DNA of 64,000 nt from Myceligenerans pegani. GTDB taxonomy: Bacteria; Actinomycetota; Actinomycetes; Actinomycetales; Cellulomonadaceae. The stretch spans positions 62,001-126,000 of the forward strand of contig NZ_JADBGR010000077.1 of NCBI RefSeq assembly GCF_014892515.1, given 5' to 3'. The notes beneath the pieces were generated by a model. That model did no database searches. It worked only from the letters and a program-made list of their open reading frames with translations, and was not told where the DNA came from. This document shows positions 26,856-34,774 of the stretch, one piece after another; positions within the stretch are counted from its first letter, which is position 1, and every line of letters begins with the position of its first letter. The translations under genes and the position numbers were made by a program.

Positions 26856-27380
26856 GGCGCGCACCAGCGAGTCGTACGTCTCAGTCGTGCGCTCCGCGTC
26901 GACACCAAGGGACACGACCCAGGCTGCAAGCTCGCGCTGCACCGCCTCGCCATCAGCGTCCTCAGCCACAAGGCGCTCCAGCTCGATGAAGGTCCCGAGG
27001 CCGTCCACCTCGTCCACACAGACCACCGCGTCCCGCGCCCGCCCGGCGCGCCGGGTCTTGGCGATCCGCACCGTAGGCACGAACCCCATCGCGCAGATCG
27101 CCGAGTGCATTTGCTCCCGATCCGTCACGACCGACTCGAACTCGTCACACGACAGCGCGTTCTCTGCCGGACGCTTCAACGTGAACGTGTGCCGCCCGTC
27201 CACCGTCCGCAGCCGCACGAACGACACCCCACCCTTCGGGTCGCCGTACGCCCAGCCGACTGGCGCGTACGCCTGATCATCCTGAAAGACCCCGCCGTCC
27301 AGATCAACGGCGCGCTCCTTCAGCGCCAACAGCAGCGACTCGGTATCCCGCACACGGAACTTGACCTCGACCTCACGCAT
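26844..27380 (-). CDS. CYTH-domain protein (class IV adenylate cyclase / triphosphatase type)
   Basis: 178 residues; the ATG at 27380 is taken because the signature MREVEVKFR (ExExK) begins there, and the upstream frame is not conserved in character. Further CYTH features are VSFVRLRTVDGRHTFTLKRP, the Glu-rich CDEFESVV and the FIELERLVAEDADGEAVQREL C-terminus. CYTH tunnel proteins bind triphosphates: cAMP synthesis, thiamine triphosphate or inorganic triphosphate hydrolysis. Convergent with the dTMP-kinase-like gene. Together with that gene it points to nucleotide or polyphosphate chemistry. Confidence 0.82.
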   Translation of the reverse strand: MREVEVKFRVRDTESLLLALKERAVDLDGGVFQDDQAYAPVGWAYGDPKGGVSFVRLRTVDGRHTFTLKRPAENALSCDEFESVVTDREQMHSAICAMGFVPTVRIAKTRRAGRARDAVVCVDEVDGLGTFIELERLVAEDADGEAVQRELAAWVVSLGVDAERTTETYDSLVRALSV

Positions 27381-27550
27381 GCCCCGAACGGTACGCCAGC
27401 AGACCTCGCAAGGACATCTGGGCGCAGCCCGGCTGTACTGCCGATAAGGGCTGGCACCACGCGTGATCGTGACACTAGCGTCTGCCTTGCCAGGCACCAT
27501 GCCAGGTGCCGCGCGTCCGGGCGAGCGCGGGAAACAACGGCGGAGGTTTG

Positions 27551-28633
27551 GTGAACGCGTCCAGGATTCATATGACGATGACAGATCGGCACCTCAACGA
27601 AGTCGCGAGCGAGTTTGACTCCTTCATGAGCGATCATCCCGAGCACGTCGAGCTGGTAAATGAAACGCGCAGCGTGCTGTTCGATCTGTGGATTCTTGTT
27701 CCTCTCAATAGTGAGAACTTCGTCTCCGGGCACACGTTTCCACTTACGGAGGCTCACCATGAGCTTGATGCGACAATAATGTTCGCTCGGCTCGGATATT
27801 ACAAGCATGCCATGGCCGCCATGAGGAATCTGCTAGAGCTGGGAATGCTATCGGTTTATTGGGACGCCGACGGCCAGAGTCATATCGACATCCAAGAATG
27901 GCTACGCTCCAATGGCCGCACGCCGAGCCAGCGAGACATAAAGCGCCGACTCGAAACAATCCCGAACGTCGCTGCCTTTACCGGTGAGCATCCTAACTAT
28001 CACAAAGATGTGAGCACACTGTTCGGGAATCTGTCGAGCTACGTGCATACACGCGGCCAGAGAGGTTCGAGCCGCGCGTTCGGGGCCACGAATGTGCATT
28101 CGTTCAGGCCCCGGGCCGTTGAACTTTGGATCAGTCGACTCCGTGACTGCGCTCGTATCGTGACGACCCTGCACCTCCTGAGGTACCCAGTCGGGATGCG
28201 AGTGACTGATCTCGACGCGAAATTTGGCATCGATCCCCCGAACGGCCTACTCCACCCGGCGATGCGCGAACGCATGATTCAGTATCTTCCAGAGAGTGTG
28301 GCCACCAGCTTGCAGCGAATCAGCGACGCGGACGAAGAAGCGACGGAAGTTGCAGATTGGGTCGCCAGCCTTCCGGACCTCACCCCGGAGGAGCAGACGG
28401 CGCAGCAGGAGAAGCACGATAAAGAGTTCATACTCATGTCGGGCTTCGAGAACTGGCGCGAACTTTGGGACCGGGCGCTGACCAACACGCTTGTCGAAGA
28501 AGCCGCCGTGAAGGAGCGTCGTGATTACGTCGAACGTCTGCGGGTTTGGGCTGTCTCGGAGGATGCCCTCACACTCGATGCAGTCCTGTCAAGGAAACTC
28601 AATGATATTCGCCGTCAGAGTTCGAGGCCGTAG
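27551..28633 (+). CDS. hypothetical helical protein, HEPN-like features
   Basis: 360 residues from GTG, chosen for the GGAGG 6 nt upstream. GC is lower than neighbours, as in the 16.5-20.5 kb operon. It is helical throughout. A segment MAAMRNLLELGMLSVYW followed later by LFGNLSSYVHTRG resembles the R/E-helix and late S-x-x-x-H region of HEPN-like or DUF5677-type proteins, but the classical RxxxxH is not clear. HEPN proteins are often toxins or defence ribonucleases. A long acidic C-terminal helix follows (ADEEATEVADWVASLPDL). Its last 19 bp overlap the relaxase gene tail-to-tail. Confidence 0.6.
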   Translation: MNASRIHMTMTDRHLNEVASEFDSFMSDHPEHVELVNETRSVLFDLWILVPLNSENFVSGHTFPLTEAHHELDATIMFARLGYYKHAMAAMRNLLELGMLSVYWDADGQSHIDIQEWLRSNGRTPSQRDIKRRLETIPNVAAFTGEHPNYHKDVSTLFGNLSSYVHTRGQRGSSRAFGATNVHSFRPRAVELWISRLRDCARIVTTLHLLRYPVGMRVTDLDAKFGIDPPNGLLHPAMRERMIQYLPESVATSLQRISDADEEATEVADWVASLPDLTPEEQTAQQEKHDKEFILMSGFENWRELWDRALTNTLVEEAAVKERRDYVERLRVWAVSEDALTLDAVLSRKLNDIRRQSSRP

Positions 28634-31600
28634 GCCCGGCCACTTTCGTGAATGGGTGGGCTGCTGAAGGTAGATGGGCTGGCCTGGGCGCGGCGGAGGG
28701 CACCGGCGGCGCGTTCAGCGTCACGTCGCTGGACGATCGTCGTGGGCGGGTCGCCCAGGGGCGTATCGCTCGTGATCTGGTGCTTGTCGCGGTAGGCGGC
28801 GATGGTCACGACCGCCCGAAGCCATGCAGCCTCGCCACGTCCGGTGGGGCGCGGCGGAAGGTACCACGTCCAGGGCTCACCCGTCCTGATGGCGTGTTCG
28901 GCCAGGGCGTGGGCGCGTTGCTCGATGATGGCGGCACGCTCGTCCAGCGCCTGGCGGGCGTCGTCGGGCAGGGGTCCGCGGGCGGCGGGGATGAGTCCGG
29001 CGATGAACGAGGGTCGGCGGACCATGCTGGGACGCCCGGTGGCGTAGCGGAGGCGGTAGTGCAGGACGGCCGCGACGTCGTCGGCATCGTGTAGGCCCCG
29101 GTCCGCGACCAGGCGTGGCATGAGGTCATCGACATCGTGTCCGTTTGCTTCGGAGCGGCGTAGTTCGGCGGCCAGGACGCCGAACGCGTCCGAGTTCACT
29201 ACGGCGCGGGCCTCCTGCTCGGTCAGGTCGCCGTGGTCAACCAGGGCGTGGCCGACGAGGCGAGTCCAGCGGGGGCGTTGGGCGTCGGTGGCGATGGTGT
29301 CGTACTCGGCGGCGATCTGCCGGATGCTCGTCCAGCGCTCGCGCTCGTCGTGCCTGGCCTGGTGCGCGGCGGGTTCCGCGCCAGGGCGGCGCAGGACGCG
29401 GGCCAGGATGCTGGCAGGCGTCGGCTCTTCCTCGATCTCCGGGGCGCCGGGTGCGTGGGTGTGGTTCGGATCGGGCTGGTCGGTCGGGATGTAGGCGTGA
29501 TTCGCCTCCCGGCCCCGGGTCAGGGCCACGTAGGCGTTCTCCCGGGACGCGGTCGGTCCGAGCAGGACACGGGCCGAATCGACGGTGATGCCCTGGGCGC
29601 GGTGAGTCGTGACCGCGTACCCGAGTTCGAGGTGCTCGGCCGCGTAGCCGGCCGGAAGCGTGACGCTCGGTGCGTGCCGGTAGCCGTGACGGCGCAGTTT
29701 CACGCTGCCGTCGCGGTGGACGGCGGTCAGGGTCCAGCGGTCGCCGTTGCGGACGTAGCGGCCGGTGGAGTCGCGCAGGTCGCGGCGGTTTCGGCGGGTG
29801 ATGACGGTCTCGCCCCGCAACGCGTACGTGCCGTCGTGCAGGACGGTCTCCCGGCCGAGCCTGCCGGTCGCCGTGAGGAGGCGTTCGGCCTGGGCGCGTT
29901 CGTTGAGCGCGCGGACCTGTTCGCTGGTGTCGGCGATCAGAATGCTGGACAGCCCGGCGGCGACATCCTGCTTCCAGGCGGTGTAGGCGGCCTCCAGCAT
30001 CGTGTCGGTGTCGCCGCCGTGCAGTCGCCCGTGCCGCTCGTACAGGGAGGCGACGTCGGCATCGCCCCGGCGCAGCCGCAGGGAGGCGGCCTTCTCCCAA
30101 TGGTTGCGGAAGCGGTGGATGTCAACCAGCTCGGGCACGTCCGCGGTGAGGTCGTCGCGCTGCTGGACCAGGAGGGAGAAGGCACCGCCCGCGTTGACGG
30201 CTTGGAGTTGTGCCCAGTCCCCGACCAGCAACACCTTCGCCCCCACCTCGGCCGCGTGGGAGACGATCCGGTCCAGGGTGCGGGTCCCGGCCAAGGTCGC
30301 CTCATCGATGATGACCAGGTCACCCGCTTGGAACGATGCGCGGCCGTGGCGGTGCTCGTAGAGCCACTTGGCGGTGTTCTCACACCCGATCCCCAGATCA
30401 CCGGCCAGGTTCTCGGCAGCGGCCGCCGACGGCGCAAGCCCGATCACCGATCCGGGCCCGTGCTCGTGGGTCCAGGCGTCCTTCAGCACGCGCATCGCTG
30501 TCGTCTTCCCGGCCCCGGCCGGGCCCACGAGAAGGTCCACACGACGCCCCGAGGTCGCCACGCTCGCCAGGGCGGCAGCCTGTCCCGCATCCAGCCGCAT
30601 CGAACCGCCGTGCTTCGCGCGGCCCACGCTCGCCGTCTCGGCGCGGGTTGCCGCCGCGTGGAGCACGTCCAGGTCGATCGTGGGCGCACTGCGTGTGACG
30701 GCGTGCTTCAACAGGCGCGCCTCGGCGTCCAGGAGGTCTTGCGAGGTGTACAGGGTGGCGTGCTTGGGGCGCAGGCTGCTGGTCCCGTCCCGCCGCATCA
30801 GCGCGACGGGCGTGGAGGCCAGTTCGGGCGGCGTCAACGCGATGCACCGCGCCTCGGCTTCGGACACGATCGCGGTGACGACCTGTTCGCGCACGCCAGG
30901 GGTGATGCGCCAGGCGAGCGTCTGGCGCTCGGCCTCCGCCCACAGGTTCCACCGCCGCCACGTCGCGCGCTTGTCCGAGACCACCTCCAACACCCGGCGC
31001 GCCACCTCCACCGTCACTTCCTGCGGGACCTGCGCCGCCTCGTCCACGCGGACCGCGCCATCCGAGCCGGGCCACTCTCTGCCAATGGTCGGTGACTGGT
31101 CGAGGACGGTTCTGGTCCAGGCGGTGGCGTCTTGGCCCAGGATGCGTCCGGCGCGCTCGCGCCACTCGGCCATCAGGTCTTCCAGGGACCGCAGCCGCTT
31201 GGGCGGCCGGGTAGCCAGGGTGGCCTGGCCGCGCAGCTTCAGCATCGTCGTGCGCGACGGCTCACGGCCGTGCTGGGCGACGTAGTAGTCCCGCAGCTCG
31301 TCCTTCGCGACGTCGATGTCGCGGGAGCGGCCGGAGAACGCGCGAATCAGCTCCTCGGGCACGCCCTCGATCTCGAACCCGGCCGTGCGGTCCGCACCCC
31401 GGTTCCGCCGGTCCCAGGACACGCCCAACGCGGCGGTGAGGCGATCGGCAAGAACCGCGTTGTAATGCTCCGAGAGGGCGACGATCGAGCGGTGCAGGCC
31501 CATCGAGTCCAGCGTCCGCCACCGGCCGTCCGAACCGGTCTTCGCCCGGTTCGCGATCACCACATGCGTGTGCAGTTGCGGGTCGTTCGAGCGGGAGTCC

Positions 31601-32334
31601 CAGTGGTCGAACGCCGTGGCGGCCACGCCCTGCACGTCCGCGAACGAGACCGCGCCGTCCCCGGCATCCGTGCCCATCCTGGTGACGGCCACCTCTCGTT
31701 CCAGGAGGGCGACGGTCTCGACCATGGCCTTGCGGTGCGCGGCCTGGATGACCGCCCTCACCTCGGGGTCGGCCAGTGCCCACAGGATCGAGATGGACTT
31801 CGGGACGGAGAACGTCAGGTCGAACCCCGCCACGGCCGTGCGCGGGCCCTCGACCATCTCCTTGTCCACGATCGCGGCGACCGCCTCCTCCCGCTCGCCT
31901 GCGGGCAGGCGGGGGTCGAGGGCGTCGACCTGGTCGGCGATCCGGTCCCCGACGGTGCGGTAGGACGGGTAGCGGCGGCCGAGCTGCCTGCCGGTGACGG
32001 GGTCGCGGCCCTGCCCGAACAGCAACTCCATCTGCTCCCGCATGACCGGATCCCCGGCCGTGATCTGCCCGGCCCCGAACTCCTGCACTCCGGAGCCGAT
32101 CCACTCCCCGGGCGGCGTGCCAGCCTGCGTGTAGTAGCGAGTCGCCGCCGAGCCACCGCCGGCCTCGACATCACCCTTGCCCCGCGCGCCAAAGCCACGG
32201 CCGCCGCCGGGCCCTGTGCCGAAGAGACCGCCGCCCGCCGGGGCGAGGCGGTCGGCGTCGCCCTGGGCCACCGAGCGCAGCAGGTACTTGTAGCCGTCGC
32301 CCGCGCCCATCTTCCGAATCGAGACCGTCACCAC
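28615..32334 (-). CDS. MobF-family conjugative relaxase/helicase (TraA/TrwC type)
   Basis: 1239 residues. The start is placed at the tandem GTG codons 32334/32331 ahead of TVSIRKMGAGDGYKYLL; the open frame upstream is low-complexity. The relaxase domain has an early Tyr group (GYKYLL and TRYYTQ), FDLTFSVPKS and the metal triad H244...H255-T-H257 in HWDSRSNDPQLHTH. A TraI-like SF1 helicase follows: Walker A LLVGPAGAGKTT (602-612), Walker B VIIDEATLAGTR, GDWAQLQAV and the C-terminal TTHRAQGITVD and YVALTRGR motifs. It nicks oriT, stays bound to the 5' end and unwinds the strand for transfer. No coupling protein or T4SS is nearby. Confidence 0.93.
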   Translation of the reverse strand: MVTVSIRKMGAGDGYKYLLRSVAQGDADRLAPAGGGLFGTGPGGGRGFGARGKGDVEAGGGSAATRYYTQAGTPPGEWIGSGVQEFGAGQITAGDPVMREQMELLFGQGRDPVTGRQLGRRYPSYRTVGDRIADQVDALDPRLPAGEREEAVAAIVDKEMVEGPRTAVAGFDLTFSVPKSISILWALADPEVRAVIQAAHRKAMVETVALLEREVAVTRMGTDAGDGAVSFADVQGVAATAFDHWDSRSNDPQLHTHVVIANRAKTGSDGRWRTLDSMGLHRSIVALSEHYNAVLADRLTAALGVSWDRRNRGADRTAGFEIEGVPEELIRAFSGRSRDIDVAKDELRDYYVAQHGREPSRTTMLKLRGQATLATRPPKRLRSLEDLMAEWRERAGRILGQDATAWTRTVLDQSPTIGREWPGSDGAVRVDEAAQVPQEVTVEVARRVLEVVSDKRATWRRWNLWAEAERQTLAWRITPGVREQVVTAIVSEAEARCIALTPPELASTPVALMRRDGTSSLRPKHATLYTSQDLLDAEARLLKHAVTRSAPTIDLDVLHAAATRAETASVGRAKHGGSMRLDAGQAAALASVATSGRRVDLLVGPAGAGKTTAMRVLKDAWTHEHGPGSVIGLAPSAAAAENLAGDLGIGCENTAKWLYEHRHGRASFQAGDLVIIDEATLAGTRTLDRIVSHAAEVGAKVLLVGDWAQLQAVNAGGAFSLLVQQRDDLTADVPELVDIHRFRNHWEKAASLRLRRGDADVASLYERHGRLHGGDTDTMLEAAYTAWKQDVAAGLSSILIADTSEQVRALNERAQAERLLTATGRLGRETVLHDGTYALRGETVITRRNRRDLRDSTGRYVRNGDRWTLTAVHRDGSVKLRRHGYRHAPSVTLPAGYAAEHLELGYAVTTHRAQGITVDSARVLLGPTASRENAYVALTRGREANHAYIPTDQPDPNHTHAPGAPEIEEEPTPASILARVLRRPGAEPAAHQARHDERERWTSIRQIAAEYDTIATDAQRPRWTRLVGHALVDHGDLTEQEARAVVNSDAFGVLAAELRRSEANGHDVDDLMPRLVADRGLHDADDVAAVLHYRLRYATGRPSMVRRPSFIAGLIPAARGPLPDDARQALDERAAIIEQRAHALAEHAIRTGEPWTWYLPPRPTGRGEAAWLRAVVTIAAYRDKHQITSDTPLGDPPTTIVQRRDAERAAGALRRAQASPSTFSSPPIHESGRAYGLEL

Positions 32335-32791
32335 GCACCCCCGATCCGGCAGGCCGGAACCGGCCACCGGTCCAGGGCGTGACGCCCGGCCCGTCGACCG
32401 GCCGCCGCACGCTCGCCACGCAGCCGCGCCGATCCGGCCCGGACAGTCTGGGGGACGTCGCGGGGGACGTCGGCCGCGATCGGGCAATGCGTTTCTGTTG
32501 CAAATGGCATCAGCGTTCTCCAACGATGCGTTTCCACTACTGCCAGACGTGTGTCTGGTGGGGATGGGAGGGGATTTTGGGTATGTGGGGATGGATGGGA
32601 TGGGTGGGTTGGTGGGGTTGGGGTGGTGTGATGGTGGGTGGGATTGGTGGGGTGGGGATGGGTGAGGTGGTGGGTGTGGGGGTGGGTGGTGTGGTTGGGG
32701 AGGGATGGCTGGGTGGAGGCGGTGGGAACTGGTGGAAGGGGCTGGGCCGTGAAGCCGGGGCGGTTCGCGGCGCAGTGAGAGGACCGGTGCT
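32335..32791. other. putative oriT region with C-free G-rich tract
   Basis: No gene. It contains an inverted repeat CCAGAC-GTGT-GTCTGG (32543-32558), directly followed by 153 nt without any C on the + strand (32556-32708) made of GGGT/GGGAT/GGTGG runs. Two direct copies of ATGCGTTTC lie at 32487-32495 and 32526-32534. Its place between the relaxase gene and a mobilization accessory gene, and the hairpin beside a skewed tract, suggest an origin of transfer. Confidence 0.5.
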
Positions 32792-33187
32792 TCATGGCCC
32801 GTCCATCCCGGCCGCGCCTTCGCGCGCCCTGTGCTCGGTCGCGCGCGGCCGAGCGGCAGCAGCAGGCGACAGCGTCGCCGGTCCACGGTCCGCTTCGCGC
32901 GCACGGAGCGCTCGCTCTGCCACGCGGGCTTTGCGGGCGCGGTCGTGGCGGTCCATCAGGCGCGACCAGGACGCGTTCAGCAGCCGGAAGGCGCGGGCCT
33001 GCACCCGCGCCTCTTCCAGGGCGCCAGGCAGAGACCAGGCAGCCCTCCGCGCGGCCATGGCCGCCGCCTCCCACAGCACCTCGTGCGCCGAGACCCTGGA
33101 CGTGCGGGTCAAGCGCACAAAGCGCAGGTGATCGGCCGCCTCCCGACGGGCCCGGCCCTCGATTCGCGAGTTCTCGGTCGTGGACAT
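32792..33187 (-). CDS. small helical mobilization accessory protein (MobC-like position)
   Basis: 131 residues from ATG at 33187, which has AGGAGG 6 nt upstream; an alternative ATG at 33217 overlaps the preceding stop by ATGA. The sequence is helical and highly basic (STTENSRIEGRARREAADHLRFVRLTRTSRVSAHEVLWEAAAMAARRAAW), with an Ala/Arg-rich tail of low complexity. A DNA-binding helper of the relaxase is likely from its place just before the oriT-like region and the relaxase gene. No named family recognised. Confidence 0.6.
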   Translation of the reverse strand: MSTTENSRIEGRARREAADHLRFVRLTRTSRVSAHEVLWEAAAMAARRAAWSLPGALEEARVQARAFRLLNASWSRLMDRHDRARKARVAERALRAREADRGPATLSPAAAARPRATEHRAREGAAGMDGP

Positions 33188-33213
33188 GCCTACCTCCTGC
33201 GGGATGTCGTGGC

Positions 33214-33845
33214 TCATGGCTCGCTCACGCCCATCACGGAGAACAGCGTCGGCTGCTCGACCTGCGCCACCGCCCGGCGTCCGACCGGTCGGCGACGCCC
33301 GCGACCACCACGGCGGGACGCGCGACCCGATAGCGGCGTGGCGGCGTCGGTGGGTCGTGCGAGACCTGCGCGCCCGGCAGGCTGAGTGGTTCCCGTAGGG
33401 CCGCTGGTCGATGCGGCCTCGGCGGGACCCGTGTCGGGTGCGGTCTCCGTGGCCTCTGCGAGACCTGCGGCGCCTGCCGGGCCGTACTCGCGGTAGCGCC
33501 CGATGCCGCCCGGAGCCGCCAGTAGGTCTTCTGCGCCCGGCCGAACCCGACCCGGATCGAGTCGGCCACCTTTGGCCGGGCGTTCTTCAGCGTCGAGGCC
33601 GGGAACCCCAGGGCGCACCCGGCCTCGATCGCCTCGGCGGCGACCACCTCCCCGCCGCGCACGGACAGGTAGCCGACGATCCACTCCTTCGCGCCACACG
33701 GACGCGAGGACGACGACACCGACGGAGAGGCATGGTCGGTGTCGGTGTCGTTGGCGGGAACGGCAACGGGGCCCGGACACCGAAGTGTCCGAGCCCCGTT
33801 CGCCGGGCGCGTCTGGCGCGGTTTACGCGTCCGGTCGCTTGTCAC
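33214..33845 (-). pseudogene. probable frameshifted gene, winged-helix-like mobilization/replication accessory protein
   Basis: The first 115 residues read from ATG 33845 in one frame and include a typical winged-helix-like segment, EWIVGYLSVRGGEVVAAEAIEAGCALGFPASTLKNARPKV...KTYWRL, seen at the C-termini of primase or RepA-type plasmid proteins. After that point the frame turns Arg/Pro-rich. The -strand frame ending at 33214 then looks better and ends VEQPTLFSVMGVSEP with ATGA coupling to the next gene. One missing base near 33505-33515 would join them. It may be a sequencing error, a real mutation or programmed frameshifting. Confidence 0.5.
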
Positions 33846-34035
33846 CTGCCGCCTCCTGGTCGGCCAGCCATGCGCGCGCCTTCGACTCGCGGTAGACCAC
33901 CCGCCGCCGTCCCAGCCGGAAGCACTCCGGGCCGGTGCCGATGTGGCGCCACCAGCGCAACGTGTTCTCCGGCACGCACAACAGCTCGGCCGCCTCCCGC
34001 GTGCTCAACAGCCTGTCTCGGTTCCGCTCCTGCAT
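33823..34035 (-). CDS. excisionase-like helix-turn-helix protein (HTH_17/MerR-like)
   Basis: 70 residues, ATG with AGGAGG 7 nt upstream. The HTH RLLSTREAAELLCVPENTLRWWRHIGTGPECFRLGRRRVVYRESKARAWL is the classic excisionase/AlpA-like wing with 'W-R-x-x-G-x-G-P' turn. Such proteins bend DNA at attachment sites for excision or repress transfer genes. It overlaps the downstream gene's start by 23 bp and is divergent from the XRE regulator and integrase. Confidence 0.85.
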   Translation of the reverse strand: MQERNRDRLLSTREAAELLCVPENTLRWWRHIGTGPECFRLGRRRVVYRESKARAWLADQEAAGDKRPDA

Positions 34036-34126
34036 GACCAACCTCCTCAGTTGGGCCTCACTAGAATATCTAGTAAACCATGGATTCCAGTAGCGGTAAA
34101 CTGGGATTGACGGTAGCGTTGGTGCC
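34036..34126. promoter_or_regulatory. divergent control region with perfect palindrome
   Basis: ACTAGA-ATA-TCTAGT (34060-34074), a perfect 6-bp-arm palindrome in an AT-rich stretch, lies between the excisionase-like and XRE genes. CCAGT-N8-ACTGG follows at 34088-34105. The first is a likely operator of the XRE regulator controlling integrase, excision and transfer genes. Confidence 0.6.
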
Positions 34127-34774
34127 GTGGCAGACGAACGAGACACACACATCGGCAAGAACCTCGCCGCCCACCGCGGCGTCCGCAGCCAGACCGAGCT
34201 AGCCCGCGCCATGCGCAACCGCGGCTGGAAATGGTCCCAGTCCACCGTCTGGGCCATCGAGAAAGGAGACCGTCCCATCAAACTCGCCGAAGCCGTCGAC
34301 CTCGCCGACGAACTCCACGTCCGCATCGCCGACCTGACCCGAGAACCGGAGCTTGCCGACGCGGACCGCCAGGTCGTCTACCACGTCCGCCGGATCGAAG
34401 TCCTCACCGACCGCGTCAGCCAAGCCCTGTTCGACCTCGAACGCGAACGCCAGGACCTCGAAGATGCCCTCGACCACGCCAGCACGATCCCCGGCTGGGA
34501 CCACGTGGCCAACACCGCCGCGATCGGCACCGCCCTCCACCGCGACTTCCACGTCCTGATCAACATCGCCCAGGCACGAGCTACGTCAGAACGCGCCAAC
34601 CCACGCCATGCGGACGAGCCCACGACCGTGCCGAATCCGACCAGTGGCTACACCGGCTTCTCCCCCGACCAATGGCGAGCAGAACGCGACATCCCCACCC
34701 CGGAACCCGCCGTCGAACACCAACCGAACAACCAGGAAGGAAGCCCGCATGGCATCGATCAAGAAGCGCCCTAA
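34127..34774 (+). CDS. XRE-family regulator
   Basis: 215 residues from GTG without a clear ribosome site, so possibly leaderless. The N-terminal HTH (HIGKNLAAHRGVRSQTELARAMRNRGWKWSQSTVWAIEKGDRPIKLAEAVDLADEL) is a Cro/C1 domain. A coiled helical region (residues about 85-115, RIEVLTDRVSQALFDLERERQDLEDAL) probably dimerises, and the C-terminal 50 residues are Pro/Asn-rich. The integrase gene starts 26 bp inside it, so the two are expressed together. Probably the element's own master regulator. Confidence 0.85.
   Translation: MADERDTHIGKNLAAHRGVRSQTELARAMRNRGWKWSQSTVWAIEKGDRPIKLAEAVDLADELHVRIADLTREPELADADRQVVYHVRRIEVLTDRVSQALFDLERERQDLEDALDHASTIPGWDHVANTAAIGTALHRDFHVLINIAQARATSERANPRHADEPTTVPNPTSGYTGFSPDQWRAERDIPTPEPAVEHQPNNQEGSPHGIDQEAP

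Noticed and set aside
32556-32708. Short tandem repeat or CRISPR-like array in the G-rich tract
   Set aside because: Units are irregular with no constant repeat or spacer length; it is a strand-skewed tract, not a CRISPR array.
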